A stretch of 64,000 nucleotides of DNA from a virus. Shown here in pieces: positions 1-7,917 of this stretch. The translations under genes and the position numbers were made by a program. Every line of letters starts with the position of its first letter. The first letter of the stretch is position 1. The stretch covers positions 39,519-103,518 of the IMG/VR virus record IMGVR_UViG_3300031918_000008. The stretch is one strand, 5' to 3'. The notes under the pieces were generated by a model, which worked only from the letters and a program-made list of their open reading frames with translations, did not search any database and had not been told where the DNA came from.

Positions 1-282
1 ATAGAGTCATCATTTCAGATACGAGATACTATATCTAAAGAAATAGTATTAGATACTATTACTACTCCAGAATTATTAGTTATAAGTGCAGAGACAGCTA
101 TAAACTTAGTTATTACTAATATTAGCAATGTTAGTATGGAAATAGGAGTTAGTGCAAACTTTCCCTTTATATTGCCACTTACTTCTGCTTTTATTGCTAC
201 ATTAAAAACTTTAGTTTTAAGTACTACAAGTTTAACTTTAGTAGATGTTTCTGTTAGAGCCTATGGAAGTCAGACTACTTAA
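1..282 (+). CDS. C-terminal part of an unrecognised protein (cut by window start)
   Basis: The frame is open from base 1 to a TAA at 280-282, giving the last 93 residues. The fragment is rich in Ser, Thr, Ile, Leu and Val and ends YGSQTT, a beta-rich composition typical of phage fibre or surface proteins. The start lies outside the window. A virion role is inferred from composition and from the structural-type genes at both window ends only. Confidence 0.6.
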   Translation: MESSFQIRDTISKEIVLDTITTPELLVISAETAINLVITNISNVSMEIGVSANFPFILPLTSAFIATLKTLVLSTTSLTLVDVSVRAYGSQTT

Positions 283-320
283 TAGTAGTCTTAAAAAATA
301 AATTATAAAAGGAAAATTTT

Positions 321-671
321 ATGGAAAAGATTAGTTTTATTAAAAGAAATCATTATGATACTCCTCATATTAATGAAAAAAAAGAACTTGATGAGAAAGA
401 TCAGTTTGATGAGGATATGAATGTAACTATGGATAAGCTTCGTCGTCGTGGTTCTCTATCTGGTTGGCAGAAAGCATTATATCGTTTTATAGTTGTTAAA
501 CTTGGTAATAATTACCTTGAAAAAGTTTGCAATTATATTTATGATTATTTAGCAGATCAGGATTTAGCTGAAACTGCTTCTGATGAAGAGCTAGTTGAAA
601 TTGTCCAGATTGCTTTAATGGATTATGCAAAGGCATTTATTACTGGTGATAACTCTGGATTAGAAATATAA
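321..671 (+). CDS. hypothetical protein, 116 aa
   Basis: Starts at ATG after an AAAAGGAAAA ribosome-binding site. The N-terminal 40 residues are highly charged (KKELDEKDQFDEDM). The rest looks helical, with a W-Q-K-A-L-Y-R-F segment near residues 49-56 and an acidic stretch near 85-95. No family recognised. It opens a string of three close genes ending at 1639, probably co-transcribed with the gene upstream. Confidence 0.7.
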   Translation: MEKISFIKRNHYDTPHINEKKELDEKDQFDEDMNVTMDKLRRRGSLSGWQKALYRFIVVKLGNNYLEKVCNYIYDYLADQDLAETASDEELVEIVQIALMDYAKAFITGDNSGLEI

Positions 672-688
672 TAAGGATTGGTATTAGC

Positions 689-1324
689 ATGACAAGAGCA
701 GAATATTATAAATCTACTGGTAGATTTAATGAAAGTAGATTTAATGAATCAACCAGTGACTATGAATTTACTTTAATTTTTACTAATAATTCAGACGACT
801 TTTCTGTAAAACTAGATAGACATAATTATAAAAATGTAAAAGAAATTCAAAAAGAAATGACTAAACAATCAGAATTACATAATGGGAGTGACGATGTTTG
901 GGTCGATGAAGTTATGTTAAATAAAGGGGTAAGTGAGTCCGATGAAGAAGTAGACTGGACTGATTTGATAAAAGACTTAGATCAAAAAATAATTAACTTA
1001 ATTTTTGAGGAAGATGATATTGCTTTAAAAATATCTTTTTTAAAAGATTATCATGGAAGTAGACTTGAAGCAGATGATATTTTAAAAGAATCAGATAAAA
1101 TTAAAGTAATGAAGTTTGGTAATAATGCAGTTTATGATAGATACAATGAAAAATATCCCGAAGAGTTTGTTAATGAAACTTTTGGTCTTAAATACCCTAG
1201 TTTATTGAAAGAACTAGAAAAATCTAATACAGAAAGTTATTTTGATAAAATTTCAGTTATTAGTGATATGGATGCTAATGGTGAGTTTAGAAGTTTGGCT
1301 ATTTATAGTATGTCTTTGGTATAG
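689..1324 (+). CDS. hypothetical protein, 211 aa
   Basis: ATG follows GGATTGG. The N-terminus contains a short internal repeat (GRFNESRFNES at about residues 11-21). The middle is acidic, with no membrane segment or catalytic motif visible. It ends in TAG four bases before the next start, so the two genes are probably translationally coupled. Function unknown. Confidence 0.7.
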   Translation: MTRAEYYKSTGRFNESRFNESTSDYEFTLIFTNNSDDFSVKLDRHNYKNVKEIQKEMTKQSELHNGSDDVWVDEVMLNKGVSESDEEVDWTDLIKDLDQKIINLIFEEDDIALKISFLKDYHGSRLEADDILKESDKIKVMKFGNNAVYDRYNEKYPEEFVNETFGLKYPSLLKELEKSNTESYFDKISVISDMDANGEFRSLAIYSMSLV

Positions 1325-1327
1325 AAT

Positions 1328-1639
1328 ATGAGTGATATAATTAATGAAGGTCGTTTTTTAATTAAATCACAAATATTTTATGATGAAGACGGCGATGGTG
1401 TGTATGAGATACTTCCTGAAAATGGGGGTACTCGTTTAGCTTTTAAAGCTTCTGATGAACAAATGATTAAGTTTTTAAGAAGAGTAAAAGCAAAAGATAG
1501 TGATACAAGTCCTCGTAGTTTTAAAGGACAGACTTACAATACTATGTTAAATTCAATAAAACATGGATCTAATAATTGTGTTTGGATATGGAGTAACTTT
1601 TATCCAAAAGCAAATAATATAAATGAAATATTGCAATAA
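1328..1639 (+). CDS. hypothetical protein, 103 aa
   Basis: Small soluble protein starting three bases after the preceding TAG. It has a DEDGDG stretch near residues 19-24, resembling a calcium-binding loop, but a single loop is weak evidence. The C-terminal third has a Trp-rich stretch (CVWIWSNFYP). The role is not recognisable. It closes the operon before a late-type promoter motif. Confidence 0.65.
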   Translation: MSDIINEGRFLIKSQIFYDEDGDGVYEILPENGGTRLAFKASDEQMIKFLRRVKAKDSDTSPRSFKGQTYNTMLNSIKHGSNNCVWIWSNFYPKANNINEILQ

Positions 1640-1655
1640 TATTTTATTTTTATTG

Positions 1656-1669
1656 TAACTATTAGTATA
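1656..1669 (+). promoter_or_regulatory. late-type promoter motif (TAACTATTAGTATA)
   Basis: Variant of a motif repeated upstream of several late genes. It lies in the gap before the 1698 gene. A short perfect hairpin (TATAGAT / ATCTATA, 1668-1674 and 1678-1684) follows directly and would sit at the 5' end of the transcript. Promoter function is inferred from recurrence and position. Confidence 0.55.
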
Positions 1670-1697
1670 TAGATATAATCTATAAAGGAAATTTTTT

Positions 1698-2636
1698 ATG
1701 TCAAAGACTATTAACAAAGAAGTGTATACAGAAGCAGTGAAGATTTATCGTAAGGTTTATAAAAATAAGCCTTTGGATGAATCTGCTATTAAAAATATTA
1801 TGGCTCGTATTGAGAGCAAACGTAATAAGAAACCCACAATGGATGAATCTATTGATAAGTTTCTTGAGGGGAAAAAGTTCTCTGCTCGTCAGTTCTTAAA
1901 AGAGTTTGAAGTGGCAGATGATTATGATCCGTCTAGTAATGGAGTGCCTGATTTTGCAGGTCAGAGTTCTAATACTCCTTTTGAAAATGCTCCCGAAGTT
2001 GGGAACGATGACTTTAAGGATGAACAGGCTATTCCTGAAACCAATCCTGATGTTGATACAGATATAAGTTCACAGCTTATTGCAGAGCGAAAGAATAGAA
2101 AAAGTGAAGGATTTTATCGTAGAAATGAAGATGCAGAAACTAATGTAGATTCATTAATTAATGGTAATTATGTTACTCCTAATGAGTACGATTTTGTTGA
2201 TGATTTTACCTATGATGAAGATATTGATAAAGCAATTGATGATCTAAATATTGTTGAAGGTGAGGAAGAAATTAGTTATGATACTCCCCTTACGTATAAT
2301 GATTCTATTGATGCCCCTATTATCAATGAACCTATTTTTGATAATCCTATAGTTGATCCTATTATTGATGCTCCTTTTGTTGATCCGTATGCAGATTTAG
2401 ATTATGAAGACTACATTATAACTGATGATTATCTTTTTGAGGATGCAGAAAAAGATGAGGATGAGGATGAGGAAGAAGGTAAGGGTGTAGTTGCTGAAGG
2501 TAAAAAGAAAACTGTAAAAGAAGATGATGAAGAAAAGAAAGATGATGAAAAAGATGCAGAAGATAAAGAAAAGAAAGATGCTAAAGACGACGATGAAAAA
2601 AAAGATGATAAGAAAGAAGAAAAGTGTAAAAAATAA
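1698..2636 (+). CDS. acidic protein with charged low-complexity tail, 312 aa
   Basis: ATG after AAAGGAAATTTTTT. Residues 1-80 are basic and helical. The middle has Asp/Pro/Ile-rich repeats (near 205-230, such as DAPIINEPIFDNPI). The last 70 residues are almost only D, E and K and probably disordered. It follows a late-type motif and is closed by a clear terminator. Acidic tails occur in phage scaffolds and internal head proteins, but no specific family is seen, so that role is only a guess. Confidence 0.7.
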   Translation: MSKTINKEVYTEAVKIYRKVYKNKPLDESAIKNIMARIESKRNKKPTMDESIDKFLEGKKFSARQFLKEFEVADDYDPSSNGVPDFAGQSSNTPFENAPEVGNDDFKDEQAIPETNPDVDTDISSQLIAERKNRKSEGFYRRNEDAETNVDSLINGNYVTPNEYDFVDDFTYDEDIDKAIDDLNIVEGEEEISYDTPLTYNDSIDAPIINEPIFDNPIVDPIIDAPFVDPYADLDYEDYIITDDYLFEDAEKDEDEDEEEGKGVVAEGKKKTVKEDDEEKKDDEKDAEDKEKKDAKDDDEKKDDKKEEKCKK

Positions 2637-2660
2637 TAATTAAAAATTTTTTTTATATAA

Positions 2661-2685
2661 AGCCAGTAGCAATACTGGCTTTTTT
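2661..2685 (+). terminator. rho-independent terminator
   Basis: Perfect 8-bp stem AGCCAGTA / TACTGGCT with a GCAA loop, followed by five Ts. It lies 25 bases after the stop at 2636 and just before a TTGACA promoter, so it separates two transcription units. Confidence 0.85.
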
Positions 2686-2694
2686 AATTACTAA

Positions 2695-2723
2695 TTGACA
2701 AAGATTTATGTTTATGCTATTTT
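2695..2723 (+). promoter_or_regulatory. sigma-70-like promoter
   Basis: TTGACA at 2695-2700, 17-nt spacer, TATTTT at 2718-2723 with a TG one base upstream (extended -10, TGC-TATTTT). The predicted start lies just before the ribosome-binding site of the 2745 gene. Confidence 0.65.
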
Positions 2724-2744
2724 ATGATAAATAGGAATATAAAA

Positions 2745-3296
2745 ATGGAAACACAGGAAATAGATGTAATTAAAAGTTATATGGAATTCATTGAACAAGC
2801 TTATGAAAAACGCCGCAAAAGTGTTAGTATATTAAATGAATTGGATCAAGTTACTCCAGAAAGGATAAACTTTTGTTTAGCCTCATTTACAGAAGTAAGT
2901 GATACCTTACTTTCTGAATATAGTAAGGAATTAGTCAGGTGCGAGGATTTTAAAAAAGAGTTTAATCACTGGAAAGATGAAAAGTTTTTACTTGCGCGGT
3001 CTAAGCTTCGAGCTGATATTGCAAAAAGTCAAGCACTATCTCAAAGGGAAATTGATGCACAGGCATATGTGGACAATAAAGAAGAGTGGAAAAGGCAGGA
3101 AGATAAGCTTTTTTTCATGGAAGCAAAATGTGATTTATATAGACGATTACGAGAGAATTGGACTAATCAAAGTTTTATGCTAAAAGAAATTTCAGAAAAT
3201 ATGAAAGTAGAAATGCATACACTTAATGCAGATAGAATAGTAAATAAATCTGATGCTAAAGTTATAATACCACTAAGAAGACAGTTAAAGAGCTGA
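2745..3296 (+). CDS. hypothetical helical protein, 183 aa
   Basis: An in-frame ATG at 2724 abuts the promoter -10 box, so the ATG at 2745 behind TAGGAATATAAAA is chosen. The protein is almost entirely charged helix with coiled-coil character (K/E/R-rich, residues 60-150) and no membrane segment. It is a single-gene unit with its own promoter. Function unknown. Confidence 0.7.
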   Translation: METQEIDVIKSYMEFIEQAYEKRRKSVSILNELDQVTPERINFCLASFTEVSDTLLSEYSKELVRCEDFKKEFNHWKDEKFLLARSKLRADIAKSQALSQREIDAQAYVDNKEEWKRQEDKLFFMEAKCDLYRRLRENWTNQSFMLKEISENMKVEMHTLNADRIVNKSDAKVIIPLRRQLKS

Positions 3297-3307
3297 TAAT
3301 AGCCTTG

Positions 3308-3349
3308 CTAGTCTGATAACTATTAGTATATGGAAAGTTATCAGACTAG
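3308..3349. repeat. perfect 14-bp inverted repeat around a promoter motif and start codon
   Basis: CTAGTCTGATAACT (3308-3321) is the exact reverse complement of AGTTATCAGACTAG (3336-3349), with a 14-nt loop. The TAACTATTAGTATA motif begins in the left arm and the ATG of the next gene lies in the loop. No T-tract follows, so it is not a simple terminator. It could be an operator or an RNA hairpin over the start. Confidence 0.85.
3317..3330 (+). promoter_or_regulatory. late-type promoter motif (TAACTATTAGTATA)
   Basis: Same sequence as at 1656. Its last A is the A of the start codon at 3330, an arrangement shared with the 11237 copy. If it works as a promoter, the mRNA would be leaderless or the real start lies further in. 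Confidence 0.55.
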
Positions 3350-3899
3350 AATAAGCAGACATTTAAGACCATTAAAAAAACGTTTACATGATAATTATAT
3401 GAATAGAATAGGGCTTGATCTAGAGTTATTTGCTTTATCTATTGAAAATAATAGTCATGATGATGAAGTAAAAATTGATTTAACCAATACAAAAAAGATA
3501 TTAGGATTTATAAAATATCCCGAAGATGAAATTCCTATTTCAAATAGTTATAACAATAACAATAATTCTATGAGTTTTCATATGTATGACATATTACCTA
3601 TAGAGTTTTATTGTAAATGGGAAGATAAAATAAAAATAAGTGATATTATAATTCAAAAAATTATAATGCCTGATGACAGTGTTAAAGCAATGATACTGCA
3701 AGTAGTTGATTTAATAGCTCGTGCAGATACCGATTTTATGTTTGCAAAATATATAGTAGCTCCTTATACTTTTAACTTAAAGAATACTTCACACATGGAA
3801 ATAAAAAATGAAATAGAAAAGTACTTAAAAGAGCCAGTAATAGTAAATAGTACTATAGAGCTTACTGCAAATTTAACTCCTGAACCTGATGAATATTAA
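3330..3899 (+). CDS. hypothetical protein, probably late, 189 aa
   Basis: The first ATG (3330) has no ribosome-binding site and sits at the end of a promoter-like motif. The next in-frame ATG is at 3399, also without a good site, so the start is uncertain. The N-terminus is basic, an Asn run (YNNNNN) lies near residues 73-79, and the C-terminus is acidic. No known domain recognised. Its location among late units suggests a virion or assembly role. Confidence 0.65.
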   Translation: MESYQTRISRHLRPLKKRLHDNYMNRIGLDLELFALSIENNSHDDEVKIDLTNTKKILGFIKYPEDEIPISNSYNNNNNSMSFHMYDILPIEFYCKWEDKIKISDIIIQKIIMPDDSVKAMILQVVDLIARADTDFMFAKYIVAPYTFNLKNTSHMEIKNEIEKYLKEPVIVNSTIELTANLTPEPDEY

Positions 3900-3922
3900 T
3901 ATTACTAATTGATTAAACTCCT

Positions 3923-3950
3923 TAATTCTGTTACTATATTAACAGAATTA
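3923..3950 (+). terminator. hairpin, possible terminator
   Basis: 11-bp perfect stem TAATTCTGTTA / TAACAGAATTA with a 6-nt loop, after the stop at 3899 and just before a late-type motif. There is no following T-run, so intrinsic termination would be inefficient. It may instead be a processing site or part of the promoter architecture. Confidence 0.5.
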
Positions 3951-3952
3951 TC

Positions 3953-3965
3953 TAACTATTATAAT
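3953..3965 (+). promoter_or_regulatory. late-type promoter motif (TAACTATTATAAT)
   Basis: Exact copy of the 13-base core found also at 6977, 8807, 11237 and 39932. It lies 30 bases upstream of the glutaredoxin gene. A short TCCCA / TGGGA hairpin (3965-3980) follows directly. Confidence 0.65.
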
Positions 3966-3994
3966 CCCACTAAATTGGGAAAGGAAAATTAATT

Positions 3995-4210
3995 ATGGAA
4001 ATTACAGTGTATAGTACAACAAGTTGTAATGTATGTAAAATGATTAAAAAGAAAATGATAGAAAAAAATATTATTTTTACAGAGATTAATGATGAATCTA
4101 AAACTATAGCTTTAGGACAAAGTTTAGGAATTATGAGTGTTCCCATATTTGAAATTAATGGAATTATCTATAATTCAACAGATGGAATTTCAAAATTAGG
4201 GTTAAAATGA
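3995..4210 (+). CDS. glutaredoxin-like protein (NrdH/NrdC type), 71 aa
   Basis: Thioredoxin-fold redox protein with the active-site C-x-x-C pair CNVC at residues 11-14 and the cis-proline motif SVP at 48-50. These proteins carry electrons to ribonucleotide reductase. The gene overlaps nrdG by four bases (ATGA), so glutaredoxin, NrdG and NrdD form one operon. Length is normal for the phage glutaredoxin/NrdH group. Anaerobic reductases of the NrdD class often use formate or thioredoxin-type donors, so it may serve NrdD here. Confidence 0.88.
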   Translation: MEITVYSTTSCNVCKMIKKKMIEKNIIFTEINDESKTIALGQSLGIMSVPIFEINGIIYNSTDGISKLGLK

Positions 4211-4674
4211 ATTATATTCCTGAACAGGTAATATTAGGATTATTAGAAGTACCTAATGAAATTAGTTTGATTATTCCTATTACTGGATGTAGTCTGCATT
4301 GTAATGGTTGTCATAGTCCTGAAATGCAAAATGAAAAAAATGGTGAAGAGCTTACTGAAGAAAAATTTATATCCTTATTATTTAATTATAAAAATAAAGC
4401 CTCTTGTATATGCTTTTTTAGTGGTGAGTTTAAAATATCTCATTTAATTACTAGAGCAAAGAATGAAGGATTTAAAACCGCTCTTTATTCAGGATTTACT
4501 AATATAAAGGATATTCCTTTTAATATATTACAAAATATAGATTATTTAAAATTAGGTGAATATAATGAATTAAAGGGTGGTCTTCAAGAAAAGACTACCA
4601 ATCAAAGAATATACAAAATAGACAATGGCAACTATGAAGATATAACACAATTATTTTGGAGAAATAAATTATGA
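4207..4674 (+). CDS. nrdG: anaerobic ribonucleotide reductase activating protein (radical SAM)
   Basis: Radical-SAM activase that places the glycyl radical on NrdD. The iron-sulfur motif C-x3-C-x2-C is at Cys28, Cys32 and Cys35 (GCSLHCNGC), followed by HSPEMQ as in NrdG proteins. The 155-aa length matches phage and bacterial NrdG. It overlaps both neighbours by four bases, so expression with nrdD is coupled. This implies replication in a host with low oxygen. Confidence 0.92.
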   Translation: MNYIPEQVILGLLEVPNEISLIIPITGCSLHCNGCHSPEMQNEKNGEELTEEKFISLLFNYKNKASCICFFSGEFKISHLITRAKNEGFKTALYSGFTNIKDIPFNILQNIDYLKLGEYNELKGGLQEKTTNQRIYKIDNGNYEDITQLFWRNKL

Positions 4675-6899
4675 TTAAATTATCACAAAAAGACTTAAAA
4701 GAAAAGAATGACTATGCAAAGAATTATATGAGTAACGGTAACGCCGCTTCTAAATCTGAAGTAGATCCTAATGCTAATGTAAGTACAAAAAGTGTTGCAA
4801 CATTAGATAATGAAATGTTTAAGGATATTAAAGTTCAAGTTAATAGATATGCTTTAGGAGAAAAGATAGCAGAATTATTTGGAGAAGAAACAAAAGCAGA
4901 GTATTATCGACAATTAGAGTCTCATGAAATTTATAGTCATGATGAATCAGCTACTTATTGTAAACCTTATTGCGTGGCAATAGATCTTTATCCCTTTATT
5001 AATAATGGTAATAAGATGATAGGTGGCTCAAGCAAAGCTCCAACTAATTTACAATCCTTTTGTGGTAGCTATGTTAATTTAATATTTTTAATTGCTTCAC
5101 AATTTGCTGGTGCTGTGGCTGATGTTTCTTTTTTGACTTATTTTGATTATTTTGCTAGAAAAGATTTTGGAGATGATTATTTAAAAACTCATACTAAGCA
5201 GATAGAGCGGTACTTTAAGCAGGTAATATATACCTTAAATGATCCTTCAGTTGGAAGGGGTAATCAAGCTGTATTTTATAATACCTCAATTTTTGATGAA
5301 AATTATTTTAAAGGATTATTTTCAAATGTAATTTTTCCTGATTTTACTAATCCAAAATGGGAAACAGTAAAAGAGTTACAAGTATTTTTTATGCATTGGT
5401 TTAATAAAGAGCGAAACAGAGCTTTACTTACTTTTCCAGTTATGACTTTTGCGTACCAGACAGAAGCAGGTGAGTCAAAAGATTTAGAGTTTAAGAACTT
5501 TATGGCACAGGAAATGTCGGAAGGTAATAGTTTCTTTATTTATCATTCTGATGATATTGACAGTTTAAGTTCTTGCTGTTTTGATAAGAGTCAAGAAATC
5601 ATGTTCAGAATTTCTGAAAATTCTGAAACTATTGAAATGAACTTTCAGGATGCCTATGAAAAGTATACTGATTCTATTTATATTTATTTTAATAATTATT
5701 GGAAAAAGGCTAAAGTAGTAAAAATCGATAGAAATAATAAAAAAATGTTTATGATAACTACTGAAGCTGAAAAAAAGATTATAGTTACCGAAGATCATTT
5801 AAATCCTACAGAGTTTGGAGATGTAGAAACAAAATTTTTGATGTTAAGTGATAAACTAAAAACAGATTCAGGATATGAAGAAATTGTTTTAATAAAAGAG
5901 ATTAATAATTACAAAGAAGATTACGTGTATTGTCTTGAAATGGAGGACAAAGAGAATCCTTACTTTACACTTCCTAATGGGATAATTACTCATAATTGTC
6001 GTTTACGCAATGCTATTGAAAAAGATGTATTTGCTTATACTTTAGGTGGTACTGGAATTTCTACAGGTTCAAAAAAAGTATTTACTTTAAATATAAATCG
6101 TATGGTTCAAGATAATCATAATGTAGTAGAAGAAGTTAAAAAATTACATAAATATCTTTTTGCCTATGATGCTATTCTTCGAGAGATGCAAGCTAAAGGA
6201 ATGTTACCTGTTTATGATGCTGGTTTTATTTCGTTAGACAAACAATATTTAACTATTGGAATTAATGGAGTAGTAGAAGCGGCTGAATTTTTGGGATATG
6301 AAATATCTAATAATAAAGAGTATAAAGATTGGCTTATTGGATTATTAAGTTCTATTAAAGATGCTAATAAACAAGCATCTGATGAGCTTTCTTTCTATTC
6401 TAATTATAAAATAGCAATAAATTCTGAATTTGTGCCAGCAGAAAATTTGGGAGCAAAGAATGCTCAATGGGATAAAAAAGCAGGATATGTTGTACCTAGA
6501 GATTGCTATAATTCTTACCTTTATATTGTTGAGGATGATGCACTCGATTTCGTTGATAAGTTTTATCTACATGGAAAAGAAGTAACTCAATTTCTTGATG
6601 GTGGCAGTGCCTATCATATGAATATTAAGGAAATTCCTACAAAAGAAACTTGGTTAAAAATTATTGATATTGGAAATAAGTCTGGTTGTAATTATTGGAC
6701 TTATAATTGTTTAACTACCTGTTGTGAAAATCCTGAATGTGGTTATATTGATAAAAATACAACACATAAATGTGCAAAGTGTGGATCAGAGGATATATCT
6801 TGGGCAACAAGAGTTATTGGATATTTAAAAAAAATTAAAAGTTTTAGTGAAGCTAGACAGGCAGAAGCAAGTCTTAGATATTTACATAAATTAAATTGA
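4671..6899 (+). CDS. nrdD: anaerobic ribonucleoside-triphosphate reductase, interrupted by an intein
   Basis: Class III reductase making dNTPs without oxygen. The 742-aa precursor holds a 140-aa intein (residues 303-442); splicing would leave a 602-aa enzyme. The insertion lies in the active-site motif DSLSSC-CRLRN, where the second Cys starts the intein and another Cys follows it. Near the C-terminus are a four-Cys zinc site (CENPEC and CAKC) and the glycyl-radical loop RVIGYL, with Gly717 as the likely radical residue. The gene follows nrdG with a four-base overlap and ends at a strong terminator. Confidence 0.93.
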   Translation: MIKLSQKDLKEKNDYAKNYMSNGNAASKSEVDPNANVSTKSVATLDNEMFKDIKVQVNRYALGEKIAELFGEETKAEYYRQLESHEIYSHDESATYCKPYCVAIDLYPFINNGNKMIGGSSKAPTNLQSFCGSYVNLIFLIASQFAGAVADVSFLTYFDYFARKDFGDDYLKTHTKQIERYFKQVIYTLNDPSVGRGNQAVFYNTSIFDENYFKGLFSNVIFPDFTNPKWETVKELQVFFMHWFNKERNRALLTFPVMTFAYQTEAGESKDLEFKNFMAQEMSEGNSFFIYHSDDIDSLSSCCFDKSQEIMFRISENSETIEMNFQDAYEKYTDSIYIYFNNYWKKAKVVKIDRNNKKMFMITTEAEKKIIVTEDHLNPTEFGDVETKFLMLSDKLKTDSGYEEIVLIKEINNYKEDYVYCLEMEDKENPYFTLPNGIITHNCRLRNAIEKDVFAYTLGGTGISTGSKKVFTLNINRMVQDNHNVVEEVKKLHKYLFAYDAILREMQAKGMLPVYDAGFISLDKQYLTIGINGVVEAAEFLGYEISNNKEYKDWLIGLLSSIKDANKQASDELSFYSNYKIAINSEFVPAENLGAKNAQWDKKAGYVVPRDCYNSYLYIVEDDALDFVDKFYLHGKEVTQFLDGGSAYHMNIKEIPTKETWLKIIDIGNKSGCNYWTYNCLTTCCENPECGYIDKNTTHKCAKCGSEDISWATRVIGYLKKIKSFSEARQAEASLRYLHKLN
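5577..5996 (+). other. mini-intein inside NrdD (140 aa)
   Basis: Begins at Cys303 (CFDKSQEI), ends with the canonical THN at residues 440-442, and is followed by Cys443. A VTEDH stretch near residue 370 fits the splicing block with a conserved His. At 140 residues it is too short for a homing endonuclease domain, so it should splice but not spread by itself. Flanking NrdD sequence joins perfectly when it is removed. Confidence 0.9.
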
Positions 6900-6939
6900 T
6901 ATTCCTGCTGAGAGTATAACTAAAAACATTTTATATTCA

Positions 6940-6970
6940 AGGACTAGCCTTAATTGGTTAGTCCTTTTTT
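6940..6970 (+). terminator. rho-independent terminator after nrdD
   Basis: 10-bp stem AGGACTAGCC / GGTTAGTCCT (one G-T pair), 6-nt loop and a run of six Ts. It ends the glutaredoxin-nrdG-nrdD operon 40 bases after the stop. Confidence 0.88.
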
Positions 6971-6976
6971 ATTTTC

Positions 6977-6989
6977 TAACTATTATAAT
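6977..6989 (+). promoter_or_regulatory. late-type promoter motif (TAACTATTATAAT)
   Basis: Exact core motif directly downstream of the terminator and 15 bases before the 7004 start codon, with the ribosome-binding site GAGGAAA between. This placement gives a very short leader. Confidence 0.65.
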
Positions 6990-7003
6990 GTGAGGAAATA
7001 AAA

Positions 7004-7366
7004 ATGGGTACTAAAATTAAAGAATTTTTAAAGAAATATGGTGCATATATAATAACTGGTTTAGTTGGATTTTTTTCAGCTATAATTTATGTATTTTTCT
7101 TATCTAAAGAAAAAAATACTAAGCAGGTAATAAATAATACTGTTTCTGTTGAAAAGGCAAAAGATGTTATTAGTAGTGCTGAAAAAGTTATAGCCGAAGC
7201 ACCTAAAGTAATTGATGATGCAAAGGCTCAAGTTAAAGAATCAGATGAAATAAGCAAAGTATCTGAACAGAAAATAACTACGATAGAAAAAACAGTTGAA
7301 ACAATAGATAGTAATATTGCTAAAAGAAATGAACAGGAAAAAGACTTGTTCAAGGAAGTGAAATAA
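7004..7366 (+). CDS. membrane-anchored coiled-coil protein, 120 aa
   Basis: One membrane segment at about residues 13-33 (IITGLVGFFSAIIYVFF), then a K/E/A-rich region to the end that looks like coiled coil. This layout (short cytoplasmic tail, one helix, long helical periplasmic part) matches inner-membrane spanins. The next gene overlaps its stop and has a signal peptide plus coiled coil, as an outer partner might. The spanin idea is inference; a tail-associated membrane protein is equally possible. Confidence 0.7.
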   Translation: MGTKIKEFLKKYGAYIITGLVGFFSAIIYVFFLSKEKNTKQVINNTVSVEKAKDVISSAEKVIAEAPKVIDDAKAQVKESDEISKVSEQKITTIEKTVETIDSNIAKRNEQEKDLFKEVK

Positions 7367-7890
7367 TGAAGAAAATATTTATATTACTATTTATACTTAG
7401 TAGTTTTTCTATATTTTCTCAATCAATAGATAATCTTATTATACCTTCAGATTACGCAACTTTAAAAGCAAAGTATATAGAACTTGCTACTATGTATATA
7501 GATACAAAGAAGGATTTAAATACTACCTTAGCAAGTTTAAAAGATACAAAAGATCAATTAAAAATTGCTATTACAAATAGTGATGAGTCTAATAAAACAA
7601 TAACTACTATTATTGAAAAATATAATGAAAGTATTGGTTCAAATACTGATTTAGTAAAGTCTAGTAATGAACTTATAGAGCAATTAGAAAAATCTACAAA
7701 AATTATAAAATCAAATACCTATGACTTTTTTAGATTTGGTGTAGGAATGGAATACAGCTATAGTATTGCAGATAATATAAATAAGTATTCTATATCTGGA
7801 AGTTGTTTAGTTGCTAATAAATTTTTTATATCAACAAAAGTATCTTATCCTATTGAAATTGGAATAGGTGCCGGATTTTATATTAATTAA
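7366..7890 (+). CDS. exported coiled-coil protein, 174 aa
   Basis: A clear signal peptide (MKKIFILLFILSS, likely cut near FSQS, residues 16-20) is followed by a helical region (residues 35-115) and a Gly/Tyr/Ser-rich C-terminal part (GVGMEYSY, ISGSCLVANKFFIS, IGIGAGFYIN) that resembles outer-membrane beta strands. It overlaps the preceding membrane protein gene by one base. Together they could bridge the periplasm at lysis. No lipobox is seen, so it is not a classic outer spanin. Confidence 0.7.
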   Translation: MKKIFILLFILSSFSIFSQSIDNLIIPSDYATLKAKYIELATMYIDTKKDLNTTLASLKDTKDQLKIAITNSDESNKTITTIIEKYNESIGSNTDLVKSSNELIEQLEKSTKIIKSNTYDFFRFGVGMEYSYSIADNINKYSISGSCLVANKFFISTKVSYPIEIGIGAGFYIN

Positions 7891-7917
7891 AGGAATTATT
7901 TATTAAAGGACTTTATA

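Noticed and set aside
2977-3183. Second plus-strand frame inside the 2745 gene
   Set aside because: It overlaps fully, has no ribosome-binding site and looks like a shadow of the Lys/Glu-rich gene.
3923-3950. Strong intrinsic terminator at 3.9 kb
   Set aside because: The stem is perfect but no T-tract follows, so it is listed only as a hairpin or possible terminator.
5565-5798. Minus-strand open frames opposite nrdD and other long genes (also near 13209-13457, 15811-16065, 46024-46314)
   Set aside because: They lie fully inside well-supported plus-strand genes, lack ribosome-binding sites and read as composition shadows rich in Phe, Ile and Ser.
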